In this document: piece by piece, positions 26,187 to 35,540 of the stretch
Layout of the letters: each line of letters starts with the position of its first letter
How positions within the stretch are numbered: position 1 is the first letter of the stretch
NCBI GenBank assembly: GCA_029098205.1
Contig: JAQXNW010000006.1
Coordinates: 1-35,697 of the forward strand
DNA: 35,697 bases
Source of the DNA: Eubacteriales bacterium
GTDB lineage: Bacteria > Bacillota > Clostridia > Peptostreptococcales > Anaerovoracaceae
Direction of reading: 5' to 3'
Notes under the pieces: model-generated
Told to the model about the DNA's origin: nothing
Seen by the model: only the letters and a program-made list of their open reading frames with translations
Databases searched by the model: none
Position numbers and translations under genes: made by a program

Positions 26187-27341
26187 ATGGAATATGGGAG
26201 AGACCGTGCCTGGCTGGATGTGGACCTGGCCAAGGTGCGGGCGAACATTCGAACGATTCAGGCGTCTCTTACAAACGGTGTGAAGATGATGTGCGTCACG
26301 AAATCAGACGCATACGGACTTGGTTCTGTACCGATCGCAAAAGCGGCACGATCCTGTGGCATCATGGAATTCGGCGCGGCGAGCATCGAGGAGGCGGCGG
26401 AGCTTCGTGAAAACGGGATTGAAGGGGATATTCTGGTTCTCGGAAAAATTCCGGATGAGAAGATTCCATATGCAGTAAAAGAAAATATCACGTCAGCGAT
26501 GAGTACTCCGGAGGACGCGAGAAGGCAGGGGAAGATCGCGGTGGAGTGCGGCGGAACGCTTTCCGTTGAAATCGCGGCTGACTGCGGTATGGGAAGATTC
26601 GGAGTTGTTCTTGACGGAGGCGGAATGGATCAGGCGGTGAAGGATGCGCTTTCGATCGCGGAATGCAGTGGGATTCGGGTGAAAGGCACATTTTCGCATA
26701 TGACCGTTATGTCCGAAAAGAAACTTCGGGAGTTTGACGAACATCAGATCGGACTTTACCGGGAATTCACCGACCGTCTCCGCGAAGAAGGTCTTGCGGT
26801 GCGGAGGCATTGCTGCTGCAGCGCGATGACGATTCTGTTTCCGGAGGAGCATATGGACATGGTTCGTGTCGGCGCGCTTCCGCTGGGACTTCAGGCTCCA
26901 CTTTACGGAACGCTGGCACTTCCGGAGACTGCATCTCTGAAGACGAAAATCTGGCATATCAAGGAAGTCCCGATGGGATCCACTGTCGGATACGGCCCGC
27001 ATTATACGAAGCGGAGGACGAAGATAGCGGTGATTCCGATCGGATTCGGCGACGGACTTCACAGAAGTCTATCGGACAAAGCCCCTGTGATGATCCGCGG
27101 ACGCCGCGCGAAGGTGTTCGGAAAGCTCTGCATGGACTATACGATGGTTGATGTAACGGATATTCCGGATGTTTCAGTCGGAGACGAGGTGACTTTGTTC
27201 GGGGACAGCGGATGGGAGAATCCGGCCGATCCGGAGATCTCGATTTTCGAGTACGCGGCGATCTACGGCGGTACATCGTGCGAGGTTACAACTTCCATCG
27301 GAAAAAGGATTCCGCGTTTTTATCTTCATGAGGAGGATTGA
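26187..27341 (+). CDS. alr: Alanine racemase
   Basis: 'RAWLDVDLAKVRANIRTIQASL...MMCVTKSDAYGLGSVPIAKAA', 'STVGYGPHYTKRRTKIAVIPIGFGDGLHRSLSDK', 'VFGKLCMDYTMVDVTDIPDVSVGDEVTLFG'. Confidence 0.93.
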   Translation: MEYGRDRAWLDVDLAKVRANIRTIQASLTNGVKMMCVTKSDAYGLGSVPIAKAARSCGIMEFGAASIEEAAELRENGIEGDILVLGKIPDEKIPYAVKENITSAMSTPEDARRQGKIAVECGGTLSVEIAADCGMGRFGVVLDGGGMDQAVKDALSIAECSGIRVKGTFSHMTVMSEKKLREFDEHQIGLYREFTDRLREEGLAVRRHCCCSAMTILFPEEHMDMVRVGALPLGLQAPLYGTLALPETASLKTKIWHIKEVPMGSTVGYGPHYTKRRTKIAVIPIGFGDGLHRSLSDKAPVMIRGRRAKVFGKLCMDYTMVDVTDIPDVSVGDEVTLFGDSGWENPADPEISIFEYAAIYGGTSCEVTTSIGKRIPRFYLHEED

Positions 27342-27366
27342 TTGTCCGGATTTCAGCGGGTATACT
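27338..27366 (+). promoter_or_regulatory. Candidate promoter overlapping the alr stop codon
   Basis: TTGATT (27338-27343), 17-nt spacer, TATACT (27361-27366). Confidence 0.45.
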
Positions 27367-27412
27367 TATATCAATAAGTATAATCGGATCAGGGAATGCG
27401 GAATATGGGGTG

Positions 27413-28363
27413 ATGAATATGCAGGGTGGTTTTTCGGAGCAGGCCGTTTGTATGGCGGCGCCGGAAAGCGCCCTGTTTTTTTGCGTTTTCTGGAAAGACT
27501 GCCCGCATTTTCCAAAGGCCTGCAGGCCTGATGATACGGTCTTCCATCTGGAAGGGCAGGAAGATGCAGACCGGCTGCTGGGGCGCTTTCTTCCGGCGTG
27601 CCGCAGAAACGGAAGCCAGGATGCGCAGAAGAGCCTGGATTCGCAGGAATGCGAAAAGGCGCAGGAAGCGGAAAATCCTGCTTCCGACGCCGGGCCGGGG
27701 AGGCATCCCGGAGGACCGGTCCGGATTCTTTTTCAGCCGCTTCCGGAGGAAGTGCACATAGAGAGACGTCTGGAGACCGGAAAAATCAGGAGCGTCTTTG
27801 TCCGCGGCGAGTCCGGCGAAAGCGCGCCACGGATGGATTTTGAATGGGTTCGGAAGCTTCGGCTTGAGTGCGCAAGAACGAATGTCGATTTTTCCTTTCT
27901 TTCAACCGGCGAACAGTTTGTGAAGGATGGAAAATTATATCATATCCCGATCCGGATTCAGGAAGAGCAGGCCAAGAAAGCAGATATGGATTTCCGGGCC
28001 TCTGAGGATCCTCTTTATCGTCTTTCGCAGTCTGATTTTCGAAGAAAATTCCATCTGGATTCCAAGGATATGGAGTATATTGATAAGAAAGGAATGGATG
28101 TCATCCGGGATCATGCGGCGGACTTTGTCTTAAAACGTCTGGCTTCGGCGGAGATTCCGAACGACGGAAGGCAGACGCCGTTCCGCGGCCATCCCGTATT
28201 CAAGGCGCAGCATGCGTCGGCCTGCTGCTGCCGCGGATGCATGCAGGCCTGGCATGGGATCCCGAAAGGCCGGGCGCTCACGAAAGAAGAGCAGTCTTTT
28301 GCCGTGGACCTTATGATGGAATGGATTCGCAGACAGATGGAGGAGAAAAAATCGAAGAGGTAA
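27413..28363 (+). CDS. DUF5131-like C-terminal segment fused to DUF4186
   Basis: 'VRILFQPLPEEVHIERRLETGKIRSVFVRGESGESAPRMDFEWVRKLRLECARTNVDFSFLSTGEQFVKDGKLYHI' resembles the DUF5131 C-terminus; 'SQSDFRRKFHLDSKDMEYIDKKGMDVIRDHAADFVLKRLASAEIPNDGRQTPFRGHPVFKAQHASACCCRGCMQAWHGIPKGRALT' is DUF4186. Confidence 0.75.
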   Translation: MNMQGGFSEQAVCMAAPESALFFCVFWKDCPHFPKACRPDDTVFHLEGQEDADRLLGRFLPACRRNGSQDAQKSLDSQECEKAQEAENPASDAGPGRHPGGPVRILFQPLPEEVHIERRLETGKIRSVFVRGESGESAPRMDFEWVRKLRLECARTNVDFSFLSTGEQFVKDGKLYHIPIRIQEEQAKKADMDFRASEDPLYRLSQSDFRRKFHLDSKDMEYIDKKGMDVIRDHAADFVLKRLASAEIPNDGRQTPFRGHPVFKAQHASACCCRGCMQAWHGIPKGRALTKEEQSFAVDLMMEWIRRQMEEKKSKR

Positions 28364-28398
28364 AGGATAAAAAAGAGGCAAGGAGAAGAGGTAAAGAA

Positions 28399-28947
28399 AT
28401 GAGCAGAATCGTTTTGATCACCGGCAGTCCCCGATTGAATGGGAACAGCAGTCGTATGGCCGCAACGTTTGCGATTGAAGCGGCCGACCAGGGACATGAA
28501 GTGAAGCGCTTTGACGCGTTCCAGATGAATCTTTCGGGCTGCCGCGCCTGCGGAGCCTGTTTTCAGGAGATGAAACCCTGTCCGTTTGAGCCGAAATTTA
28601 CCGAGCCGGCCCGCGCGGCCATGGACGCGGGTGCGATTGTGCTCGCGTCGCCGCTGTACTGGTACGGGTTCCCCGGAAGGCTTAAGAATTTTATAGACCA
28701 GTTCTACTGTCTGATCGAGGGCGGCGCTGATTTTCACGGAAAGAAGACCGCGTTGATGGCGTGCTGCGCGGATGAGAGTGTGGATGCTTTCGAGGGTATG
28801 CTCGCTTCCTACCGGAAGACGGCGGATTTTCTGGGAATGGAAATTGTCGATGAAATTCTGATTCCGAATGTGTCCGGTGCGGGCGACATTCGAAAGACAG
28901 ACGGCCTTCAGAGGGCCAAGGTGCTGGCAGGCAGATTTCATGAGTGA
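28399..28947 (+). CDS. Flavodoxin-family / NADPH-dependent FMN reductase (CxxCxxC-containing)
   Basis: 'MSRIVLITGSPRLNGNSSRMAATFAIEAADQGHEVKRFDAFQMNLSGCRACGACFQEMKPCPFE...GAIVLASPLYWYGFPGRLKNFIDQFY'. Confidence 0.9.
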   Translation: MSRIVLITGSPRLNGNSSRMAATFAIEAADQGHEVKRFDAFQMNLSGCRACGACFQEMKPCPFEPKFTEPARAAMDAGAIVLASPLYWYGFPGRLKNFIDQFYCLIEGGADFHGKKTALMACCADESVDAFEGMLASYRKTADFLGMEIVDEILIPNVSGAGDIRKTDGLQRAKVLAGRFHE

Positions 28948-30457
28948 TCGGAACCTGAACCGGCAGGCATTGTTTGAAACGATGCCGGTGCACCAGGCTG
29001 TGTGGACAATGGCGATTCCAACGATTGTAACGCAGCTGATCAATATTGTTTATAACTATGCGGATACCTGGTTTGTAGGAAGAAGCGGGAATGCGGCGAT
29101 GGTCGCGGCCATGGGCGTGAGCTTCCCGATGTATGTAATTCTGGCCGCGCTTGCGAATTTATTCGGAATCGGCGGATCCAGCGTGATTTCGCGCTCGCTG
29201 GGCGAGAAAAACATGGACAAGGCACGCCGGACATTCACCCTCTGCTTCTGGATGGGGATGTGCGCCGCGGTACTGTTTTCGGTCCTGATTTTTACGTTTC
29301 GGTCGCCGCTGATTTATCTGGTGGGCGGGGACAAAGCCGATTTTGACTATGTCTCTTCCTATATGTTCTGGACGATGGCCATCGGCGCGATACCGTCGGT
29401 GGGAAATGTCCTCTGCGGTCATCTGATCCGATCCGTCGGGGCTTCAAAAACGGCGGGATTCGGGATGTCCATGGGCGGCATACTGAATCTTTTCCTAGAT
29501 CCTCTGTTCATGTTTGTGATTCTTCCGGAAGGGATGGAAGTGACCGGAGCCGCGGTTGCGACGCTTTGCTCGAACATAGTGGCATTCCTGTTTTTCCTTC
29601 GTTATATGTACCGTATAAACAAGCGGCGGAAAAGTTTGAACAGCCGCGGGGGCAACGCAGAACCGGGCAATGCGGATTCAAGTTTTGGGAGCGGCGAAGA
29701 GCCGGGAAGTGCGGAGGCATCGGATCTCCGTCTGCAGGTGGTCGATATCCGGCCTTCCAATCTTCACGGGGCGTTTTCCATTGTGCCGGAGGTTCTGGCA
29801 GTGGGAATTCCGGCGGCGCTTCAGACTACGCTGGCGATGCTTTCCAATATTTTCGCGAACCGGCTGATCCGCTCTTACGGCAGCAGCGCGGTGGCAGGCA
29901 TGGGCATCGCGAAAAAAGTGAATATGATCGCGTTCAACACCTGCATGGGAATGACAATGGGCGTGCTGCCGCTGCTGGGGTACAGCTTCGGCGCGAAAAA
30001 CTTCGATCGTTTCCGGAAAATCGTCCGGTATACAGGAACGGTGGTTGTTATTTACGGAATCTGCTGCACAGCCGTCTTTATCTCTACAGCTCCGTATCTT
30101 GTGAAATTCTTTATCGATGAAGCGGGAGCGGTTCACTACGGATCGGAATTCCTCCGGATCATCGGCTACGCAGCGCCGTTTGCCGCGTTTACGTACTTGA
30201 GTTATACGGTGTTCCAATCCGCGGGAATGAAATGGTCGGCTTTTTTGACGTCTGTAATGCGGAAAGGCGGCCTGGATATTCCGCTCATGTTCCTGCTCCG
30301 GGCGCACTTCGGCGCGCGGGGGGTCTGCTATGCGACACCGGCGGCTGAAGTTCTCGGGGTATTGTTCGCGCTTCTTCTTTACCGGCGTTTTCGGAAGAAT
30401 ATACGGAAGGAAGAGGCGGTAGAGCGGGATCTGGAGCAGAAAAGCAAAAACAGATAG
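28940..30457 (+). CDS. MATE family efflux transporter
   Basis: 'AVWTMAIPTIVTQLINIVYNYADTWFVGRSGNAAMVAAMGVSFPMYVILAALANLFGIGGSSVISRSLGEKN'; start overlaps upstream stop by 8 nt. Confidence 0.94.
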   Translation: MSDRNLNRQALFETMPVHQAVWTMAIPTIVTQLINIVYNYADTWFVGRSGNAAMVAAMGVSFPMYVILAALANLFGIGGSSVISRSLGEKNMDKARRTFTLCFWMGMCAAVLFSVLIFTFRSPLIYLVGGDKADFDYVSSYMFWTMAIGAIPSVGNVLCGHLIRSVGASKTAGFGMSMGGILNLFLDPLFMFVILPEGMEVTGAAVATLCSNIVAFLFFLRYMYRINKRRKSLNSRGGNAEPGNADSSFGSGEEPGSAEASDLRLQVVDIRPSNLHGAFSIVPEVLAVGIPAALQTTLAMLSNIFANRLIRSYGSSAVAGMGIAKKVNMIAFNTCMGMTMGVLPLLGYSFGAKNFDRFRKIVRYTGTVVVIYGICCTAVFISTAPYLVKFFIDEAGAVHYGSEFLRIIGYAAPFAAFTYLSYTVFQSAGMKWSAFLTSVMRKGGLDIPLMFLLRAHFGARGVCYATPAAEVLGVLFALLLYRRFRKNIRKEEAVERDLEQKSKNR

Positions 30458-30540
30458 AAGGTTTCAAAATTCGGACCTGAAAGCGGTTTCGAAGAAAAGA
30501 TTTTGAAGTTTTCAAGCAAGTAATCGAGTAAAAAGTGAGT

Positions 30541-33030
30541 ATGAGCAGAGAAACTTTTGCGACGGATTTTCAGAACGCGGAGAATGCACCGCGTAAAATA
30601 GAGCTTCTGGCGCCCTGCGGAAGTGAAGAGGCGTTCATCGCGGCGGTGGAGAACGGAGCGGATGCGGTTTATGTTGGCGGACAGCTGTTCAACGCCCGCG
30701 CGCATGCGCACAATTTCGACAGGGAAACAATGCGGCGCGCGATTTCCTATGCGCATCGGAACGGGGTTTTCGTGCATGTGACGATGAACACGCTTCTTCG
30801 GGACGACGAGCTGGAGGACGCGCTCCGCTATGCGGAATTTCTGTATGAAACCGGCGCGGATGCTTTGATCGTGCAGGATCTTGGCCTTGCTTCTCTTATA
30901 CATCAGGCGATGCCGGATTTTGAGCTCCACGAGTCGACGCAGGGGACTGTCAGCGATCTCGCTTCCGCCGGAGCGGCGCGGAAGTTTGGATTTTCCAGAG
31001 TTGTCCTGTCCCGAGAGCTTTCTCTTTCTGAAATCCGGAGCATTGCGTTGTCGGCGGGAATCGACACCGAAATCTTTGCGCATGGCGCGCTTTGCTTCTG
31101 CTACTCCGGGCAGTGTCAGATGAGCCGGTATTTCGGCGGGAGGAGCGGAAATCGGGGCGAATGCGCGCAGCCATGCCGGCTCCGGTGGAAAACGGAGAAT
31201 GCGAAGGGGGACAAAGCGCAGGCGGCATTGTATCCGCTCAGCATGAAGGATCTCTGCCTGCTTTCGGATCTTCCGGATTTGATTCAGGCGGGCGTTCGCT
31301 CTCTGAAAATCGAGGGGCGGATGAAGTCTCCGGAATATGTCGCGGTTACCGTGGCCATGTACCGAAAATATATCGATCAGTATTACCGGGAAGGCCGGGT
31401 TTCGGTGGCAACGCCCGATCTGGAAGCGCTTTACCAGATCTTTAACCGCGGTCAGTTTACCGATGCTTATCTTCGCGGCGGACAGGGAGGAGAGCTGATC
31501 TCCGGGGAAATTCCGAAAAATCAGGGGATCCGGATCGGAACGGTTATCGGAAGGCCGAGGCGCGGCCGCGGAGAGAAGGAATCGCTGGTGGACATCAAGG
31601 TCGGCGAAGGCGGCCGCCGGGCGGGGCACGGCGGTGCAGAGGCCGGACTTGAGATCGGGGACGGCGCGGAAATCCGGGAGGCGCGTCCGAAAGGAGAGCG
31701 GCCGCGTATTTCAGGAAATGTGATCAGCTACCGGAAGGAAATCGGGAGGAATGAACTTCGTATCGGGGATCTTCGGGGAGATATCCGTCCCGGGGACCTT
31801 GTTTACCGGACATCATCGAAGAAGCAGCTGGAGGATGCCAGGAGGACCTTCCGCGGAAAAAGCTTTGATTCTCTGGAGACGAAGCGGAAGATTCCGGTGC
31901 TGGTGCGGGTTTCCTGTACAGGCCATACCCTGGAAGCGGAAGCTTCGGCTGCGGGGAAAACGGCGAGAGCTTCCTCAGGGGCTTTCGAGGTTCTTCCGGA
32001 TGGCCAGGCTGATTCATTTTCGGCATTCTCGGAAAAGCTTCAGAAAGCATTTTCCAAGACAGGAGGCACGCCGTTTTACCTCGACGATTTTCAGTTTCGG
32101 GGGAGTTCGGTTTTTCATGGAAAGCGGTCCGAAATGAACGCGCTCCGAAGGGAAGTCTATGAATCTCTGATGAACCAGCTGTCGGAAGGAAGAAAGGCAC
32201 CGGTTCATGAAGACCCGGCGTTGATTTCAGAAATGGAATTGTTAAGAGACCGGGCGGAAAAACGGGCTGATTCAGCGGATTCAGAGCCGAAGTATAAAGA
32301 AATCGTTTATTACCGATACGAAGATCTGGAGAAGGATTTTCAAGGTGCGGGCAAAGTTTTCGCTCCGCAACCGGCTCATGGAAAGAAAATCTCCGTTCTT
32401 CTCCCCGCGTCGGAGATGCTGCTGTACGAAACAGAGCTTCGGAGGCTGAAAGAGGATCTGTCTGGTTTGAAGAACCTGCCCGAACGGAAGGATCCACCCG
32501 GATTGAAGGAGGATTCATCCTATGAGGATCCTTCCTATAAAGAAGAAATCCGTTTGATTCCGTATATCCCTTCGGTGGTCCGGGGAACCGAAGAGCGGAT
32601 CCTTCGGGAACGAATGGAAGATCTTCGAAGAATCGCGGCGGAAAATGGGATTTACTCCGGAAATATCGGATGGGCGCTGGAGCTTGCGGAAATGGGCGCA
32701 GAGGTTCATATCGGATCCGGTCTTAATGTGTATAATTATGAATGCGAAAAGGCGCTCCGGAGAGCCGGGCTTCTTCCGGGCGCGGAAAGTCTGGAGACAC
32801 TAGATCATACGGCGGGGGCCTATCCGCTGATGGTTTCAGAGCATCGGCCGGAGGGAAGCCGGCTGGTGTCGGGGGACAAGGCAGCGCGGATTCTGAAGCG
32901 GTCCTCCAGCCGGCAGACAGTGCTCCTCCCGGATACGGGCGAAGCGTACTGGGTCCGGTATTCCCGCTGGGACGGGGAAATTCAAGGCCGTCTTGCGGGG
33001 TCCGAATTGGTTGACAGTGTGAAAAAATGA
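30541..33030 (+). CDS. U32 family peptidase (collagenase-like, DUF3656-type long form)
   Basis: 'IELLAPCGSEEAFIAAVENGADAVYVGGQLFNARAHAHNF', 'IFAHGALCFCYSGQCQMSRYFGGRSGNRGECAQPCRLRW', 'IKIEGRMKSPEYVA'-like motif (SLKIEGRMKSPEYVA). Confidence 0.93.
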   Translation: MSRETFATDFQNAENAPRKIELLAPCGSEEAFIAAVENGADAVYVGGQLFNARAHAHNFDRETMRRAISYAHRNGVFVHVTMNTLLRDDELEDALRYAEFLYETGADALIVQDLGLASLIHQAMPDFELHESTQGTVSDLASAGAARKFGFSRVVLSRELSLSEIRSIALSAGIDTEIFAHGALCFCYSGQCQMSRYFGGRSGNRGECAQPCRLRWKTENAKGDKAQAALYPLSMKDLCLLSDLPDLIQAGVRSLKIEGRMKSPEYVAVTVAMYRKYIDQYYREGRVSVATPDLEALYQIFNRGQFTDAYLRGGQGGELISGEIPKNQGIRIGTVIGRPRRGRGEKESLVDIKVGEGGRRAGHGGAEAGLEIGDGAEIREARPKGERPRISGNVISYRKEIGRNELRIGDLRGDIRPGDLVYRTSSKKQLEDARRTFRGKSFDSLETKRKIPVLVRVSCTGHTLEAEASAAGKTARASSGAFEVLPDGQADSFSAFSEKLQKAFSKTGGTPFYLDDFQFRGSSVFHGKRSEMNALRREVYESLMNQLSEGRKAPVHEDPALISEMELLRDRAEKRADSADSEPKYKEIVYYRYEDLEKDFQGAGKVFAPQPAHGKKISVLLPASEMLLYETELRRLKEDLSGLKNLPERKDPPGLKEDSSYEDPSYKEEIRLIPYIPSVVRGTEERILRERMEDLRRIAAENGIYSGNIGWALELAEMGAEVHIGSGLNVYNYECEKALRRAGLLPGAESLETLDHTAGAYPLMVSEHRPEGSRLVSGDKAARILKRSSSRQTVLLPDTGEAYWVRYSRWDGEIQGRLAGSELVDSVKK

Positions 33031-33039
33031 TAGTATATT
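33011..33039 (+). promoter_or_regulatory. Consensus sigma-A promoter for the ABC transporter operon, overlapping the end of the U32 gene
   Basis: TTGACA (33011-33016), 17-nt spacer, TATATT (33034-33039). Confidence 0.85.
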
Positions 33040-33109
33040 CATTTACATGGTAAAATATTTACAGGAGCGGTGCGTCTTTGCCGCTTCAAAATGAGAGGAT
33101 GATCGGAAA

Positions 33110-33943
33110 ATGAAAAAATTTGGTTTGAAAAAGGTGCTGGCAGTCGGTGTTGCCTGCGTCATGGCTTTGTCCTTGGCAGCCTGCGGCAGCAGTTCGTCTT
33201 CCAGCTCGAGCAAGAAGGAATCGACGAAGTCCACGGGGAAGTCTTCCGGAACGCTGATTGTTGTTACGGAGCCTACGTTCCCGCCGTTTGATACAACGAA
33301 TGATCAGGGCGAGATCGATGGATTCGACCGCGATGTCATGGAAGCCATCGCGAAGGATCAGGGTCTCAAGCTGGAGTTTAAATCCATGGAGTTCCAGTCT
33401 CTGGTTCCGGCGATTCAGGCCGGAAATGCGGATATCATTGCGGCAGGCATGAACGCGGAAGATCCGGAGCGCCGCAAGAAGGTCGATTTTACGGATACGT
33501 ATTATGACAGCGGTCTGGTTGTCATGGTAAAGAACGATAACAATACGATTAAGAGCGAAGATGACCTTACGACCGATATGAAGGTGGCCAGCCAGACAGG
33601 TACCACCGGCGCGGATGAGGCGAACCGTCTTAAGGATGATGGCAAGATTCAGGAAGCGGTTATTCTGGACGGATTTGATACATGCATCCTGCAGCTCCAG
33701 AACGGCGATGTGGACGCGATTATCATCGACAAGCCGGTTGCTGAGAACTATATGAAGCAGCATGAAGGACAGTTCAAGACAGTTGGAAAAGTTCTGAATG
33801 CGGAGTCTTATGGATTCGCGGTCAAGAAAGGCAATACGAAGCTCCTCAAGAAACTGAACACAGGACTTAAGGACATTGTAAAGAGCGGAGAATTCAAGAA
33901 GCTCTGCGACAAATGGGGAATTGACTCTAAGTTTGATAAATAA
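33110..33943 (+). CDS. Polar amino acid ABC transporter substrate-binding lipoprotein
   Basis: Lipobox 'VMALSLAACGSSSSSSSSKKES'; 'LIVVTEPTFPPFDTTNDQGEIDGFDRDVMEAIAKDQGLKLEFKSMEFQSLVPAIQAGNADIIAAGM'. Confidence 0.95.
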   Translation: MKKFGLKKVLAVGVACVMALSLAACGSSSSSSSSKKESTKSTGKSSGTLIVVTEPTFPPFDTTNDQGEIDGFDRDVMEAIAKDQGLKLEFKSMEFQSLVPAIQAGNADIIAAGMNAEDPERRKKVDFTDTYYDSGLVVMVKNDNNTIKSEDDLTTDMKVASQTGTTGADEANRLKDDGKIQEAVILDGFDTCILQLQNGDVDAIIIDKPVAENYMKQHEGQFKTVGKVLNAESYGFAVKKGNTKLLKKLNTGLKDIVKSGEFKKLCDKWGIDSKFDK

Positions 33944-34066
33944 TGAAGGCGTGATACAGCCTGACAAGATGTCTTCGGGGCGCTGCCCCTGCTGTGACAG
34001 ATGCCCGGTCTTCCGTTTCAGGGAGGCAGGGCAAATTTTGTTATTATATAGTTAAGAGGAAAGAAC

Positions 34067-34738
34067 ATGGAATTTTTATCTGATCTCTGGCTCGGCATTA
34101 TAAATGCCTTCCAGGGAATTCCGATGACGCTTGCGGTCAGCGCGATCGCGGTGGCGGCGGGACTCCTCCTGGGATTTGTGGTCGCGTTTCTTCGAAAATC
34201 GAAATTCAAAGTGCTTCGCGCGATCGCGATGGTCTATGTCGACGTTCTCCGCGGTACTCCGCTTGTCGTTCAGGCTTTGATTATGGCGTACGGAGTTCCG
34301 GTGCTTTTGCAGCAGCAGGGGGTTGACTTTAAGTGGCCGTATCTTACGATCCCTGCTACGATTGTATGCAGCCTTAACAGCGCGGCGTATATGGGAGAAA
34401 TCGTTCGGGGCGGACTGGAAGCGGTCAGCAAGGGACAAAGGGAAGCTGCGGCGTCCCTTGGCATGACGCAGCGGCAGGCGAACCGGCTGATTGTGATCCC
34501 GCAGGCGGTTCGGATTATTCTTCCGCCACTCGGAAATGAGTTTATTACGATGATCAAGGAGACCGCCGTGCTGTCCTGGGTCGGCGTTGTGGAAACGATG
34601 CGTATGGGAACGCTTCTGGCTTCCAGAAGCTTCGATACATTTACCGCGTACGGCGGCGTTGCCATTGTGTATTTGATCTTTACCATTCCGCTTTCTAAGC
34701 TCGTGCTCTATCTTGAAAAACGAATGAAGCTTCAGTAG
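34067..34738 (+). CDS. Polar amino acid ABC transporter permease
   Basis: 'VDVLRGTPLVVQALIMAYG...SAAYMGEIVRGGLEAVSKGQREAAASLGMTQRQANRLIVIPQAVRIILPPLGNEFITMIKETAVLSWVGV'. Confidence 0.96.
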   Translation: MEFLSDLWLGIINAFQGIPMTLAVSAIAVAAGLLLGFVVAFLRKSKFKVLRAIAMVYVDVLRGTPLVVQALIMAYGVPVLLQQQGVDFKWPYLTIPATIVCSLNSAAYMGEIVRGGLEAVSKGQREAAASLGMTQRQANRLIVIPQAVRIILPPLGNEFITMIKETAVLSWVGVVETMRMGTLLASRSFDTFTAYGGVAIVYLIFTIPLSKLVLYLEKRMKLQ

Positions 34739-34747
34739 GAGGACGAC

Positions 34748-35473
34748 ATGATTGAAATTAAAGGCCTGCGAAAGGTTTATGAAAATACAGGATTAGAGGT
34801 TCTCAAAGGAATCGATGCGACGGTGAAGGATCAGGAAGTAGTCTGTGTGATCGGGCCGTCCGGCGGAGGAAAATCAACGTTCCTTCGGTGTCTTAACCGG
34901 CTGGAGGTGCCTACGGAGGGGGAAATTCTGATCGACGGCACGCCGATTACAGAGGATAACATCATCGGCGTCCGTGAAAAAATGGGAATGGTGTTCCAGA
35001 ACTTCAATCTTTTCCCGCATCTTAACGTACTTAATAATGTAACGGTCGCGCCGATCAACGTAAAAGGGCAGTCCCAGCAGGAAGCGGAGAAACATGCGAA
35101 GGAGCTTCTGGACCTGGTCGGACTGGGGGATAAGCTTCAGGAGATGCCTTATTCTTTGTCCGGCGGTCAGCAGCAGCGTGTGGCAATCGCCAGGGCACTT
35201 GCGATGGATCCGGAAATCATGCTGTTTGACGAGCCGACATCCGCGCTGGACCCGGAGATGGTGGGAGAAGTGTTGGATGTCATGAAGCATCTGGCAAAGC
35301 AGGGAATGACGATGATTATCGTTACCCATGAGATGCGTTTTGCGCATGATGTCGCGGACCGGATTTTCTTTATTGATGGCGGCGTGATTGCGGAGCAGGG
35401 CACGCCGGAAGAGGTTTTCGAACATCCGAAAAATGCGCGGACTGAGGAGTTTCTGCGCCGTGAAAATTATTAG
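34748..35473 (+). CDS. Polar amino acid ABC transporter ATP-binding protein
   Basis: '[20 protein letters not shown]' Walker A, '[44 protein letters not shown]' signature and Walker B. Confidence 0.97.
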   Translation: MIEIKGLRKVYENTGLEVLKGIDATVKDQEVVCVIGPSGGGKSTFLRCLNRLEVPTEGEILIDGTPITEDNIIGVREKMGMVFQNFNLFPHLNVLNNVTVAPINVKGQSQQEAEKHAKELLDLVGLGDKLQEMPYSLSGGQQQRVAIARALAMDPEIMLFDEPTSALDPEMVGEVLDVMKHLAKQGMTMIIVTHEMRFAHDVADRIFFIDGGVIAEQGTPEEVFEHPKNARTEEFLRRENY

Positions 35474-35506
35474 TAAAGAAAAAATCAAAAAAAGTGAAAA
35501 AAACAC

Positions 35507-35534
35507 TTGCAAAGAATTTCCGAAAGAGTATAAT
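35507..35534 (+). promoter_or_regulatory. Sigma-A promoter upstream of structured RNA candidate
   Basis: TTGCAA (35507-35512), 16-nt spacer, TATAAT (35529-35534). Confidence 0.7.
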
Positions 35535-35540
35535 AATGAA

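Noticed and set aside
29626-29760. Ser/Gly/Glu-rich insert in the middle of the MATE protein as a possible new domain
   Set aside because: Lies at the expected cytoplasmic loop between the two six-helix halves; low-complexity linkers there are ordinary.
32450-32560. Repetitive charged segment in U32 (GLKNLPERKDPPGLKEDSSYEDPSYKEE)
   Set aside because: Reads as a short low-complexity linker within the long U32 form; too small and degenerate to claim a distinct repeat.
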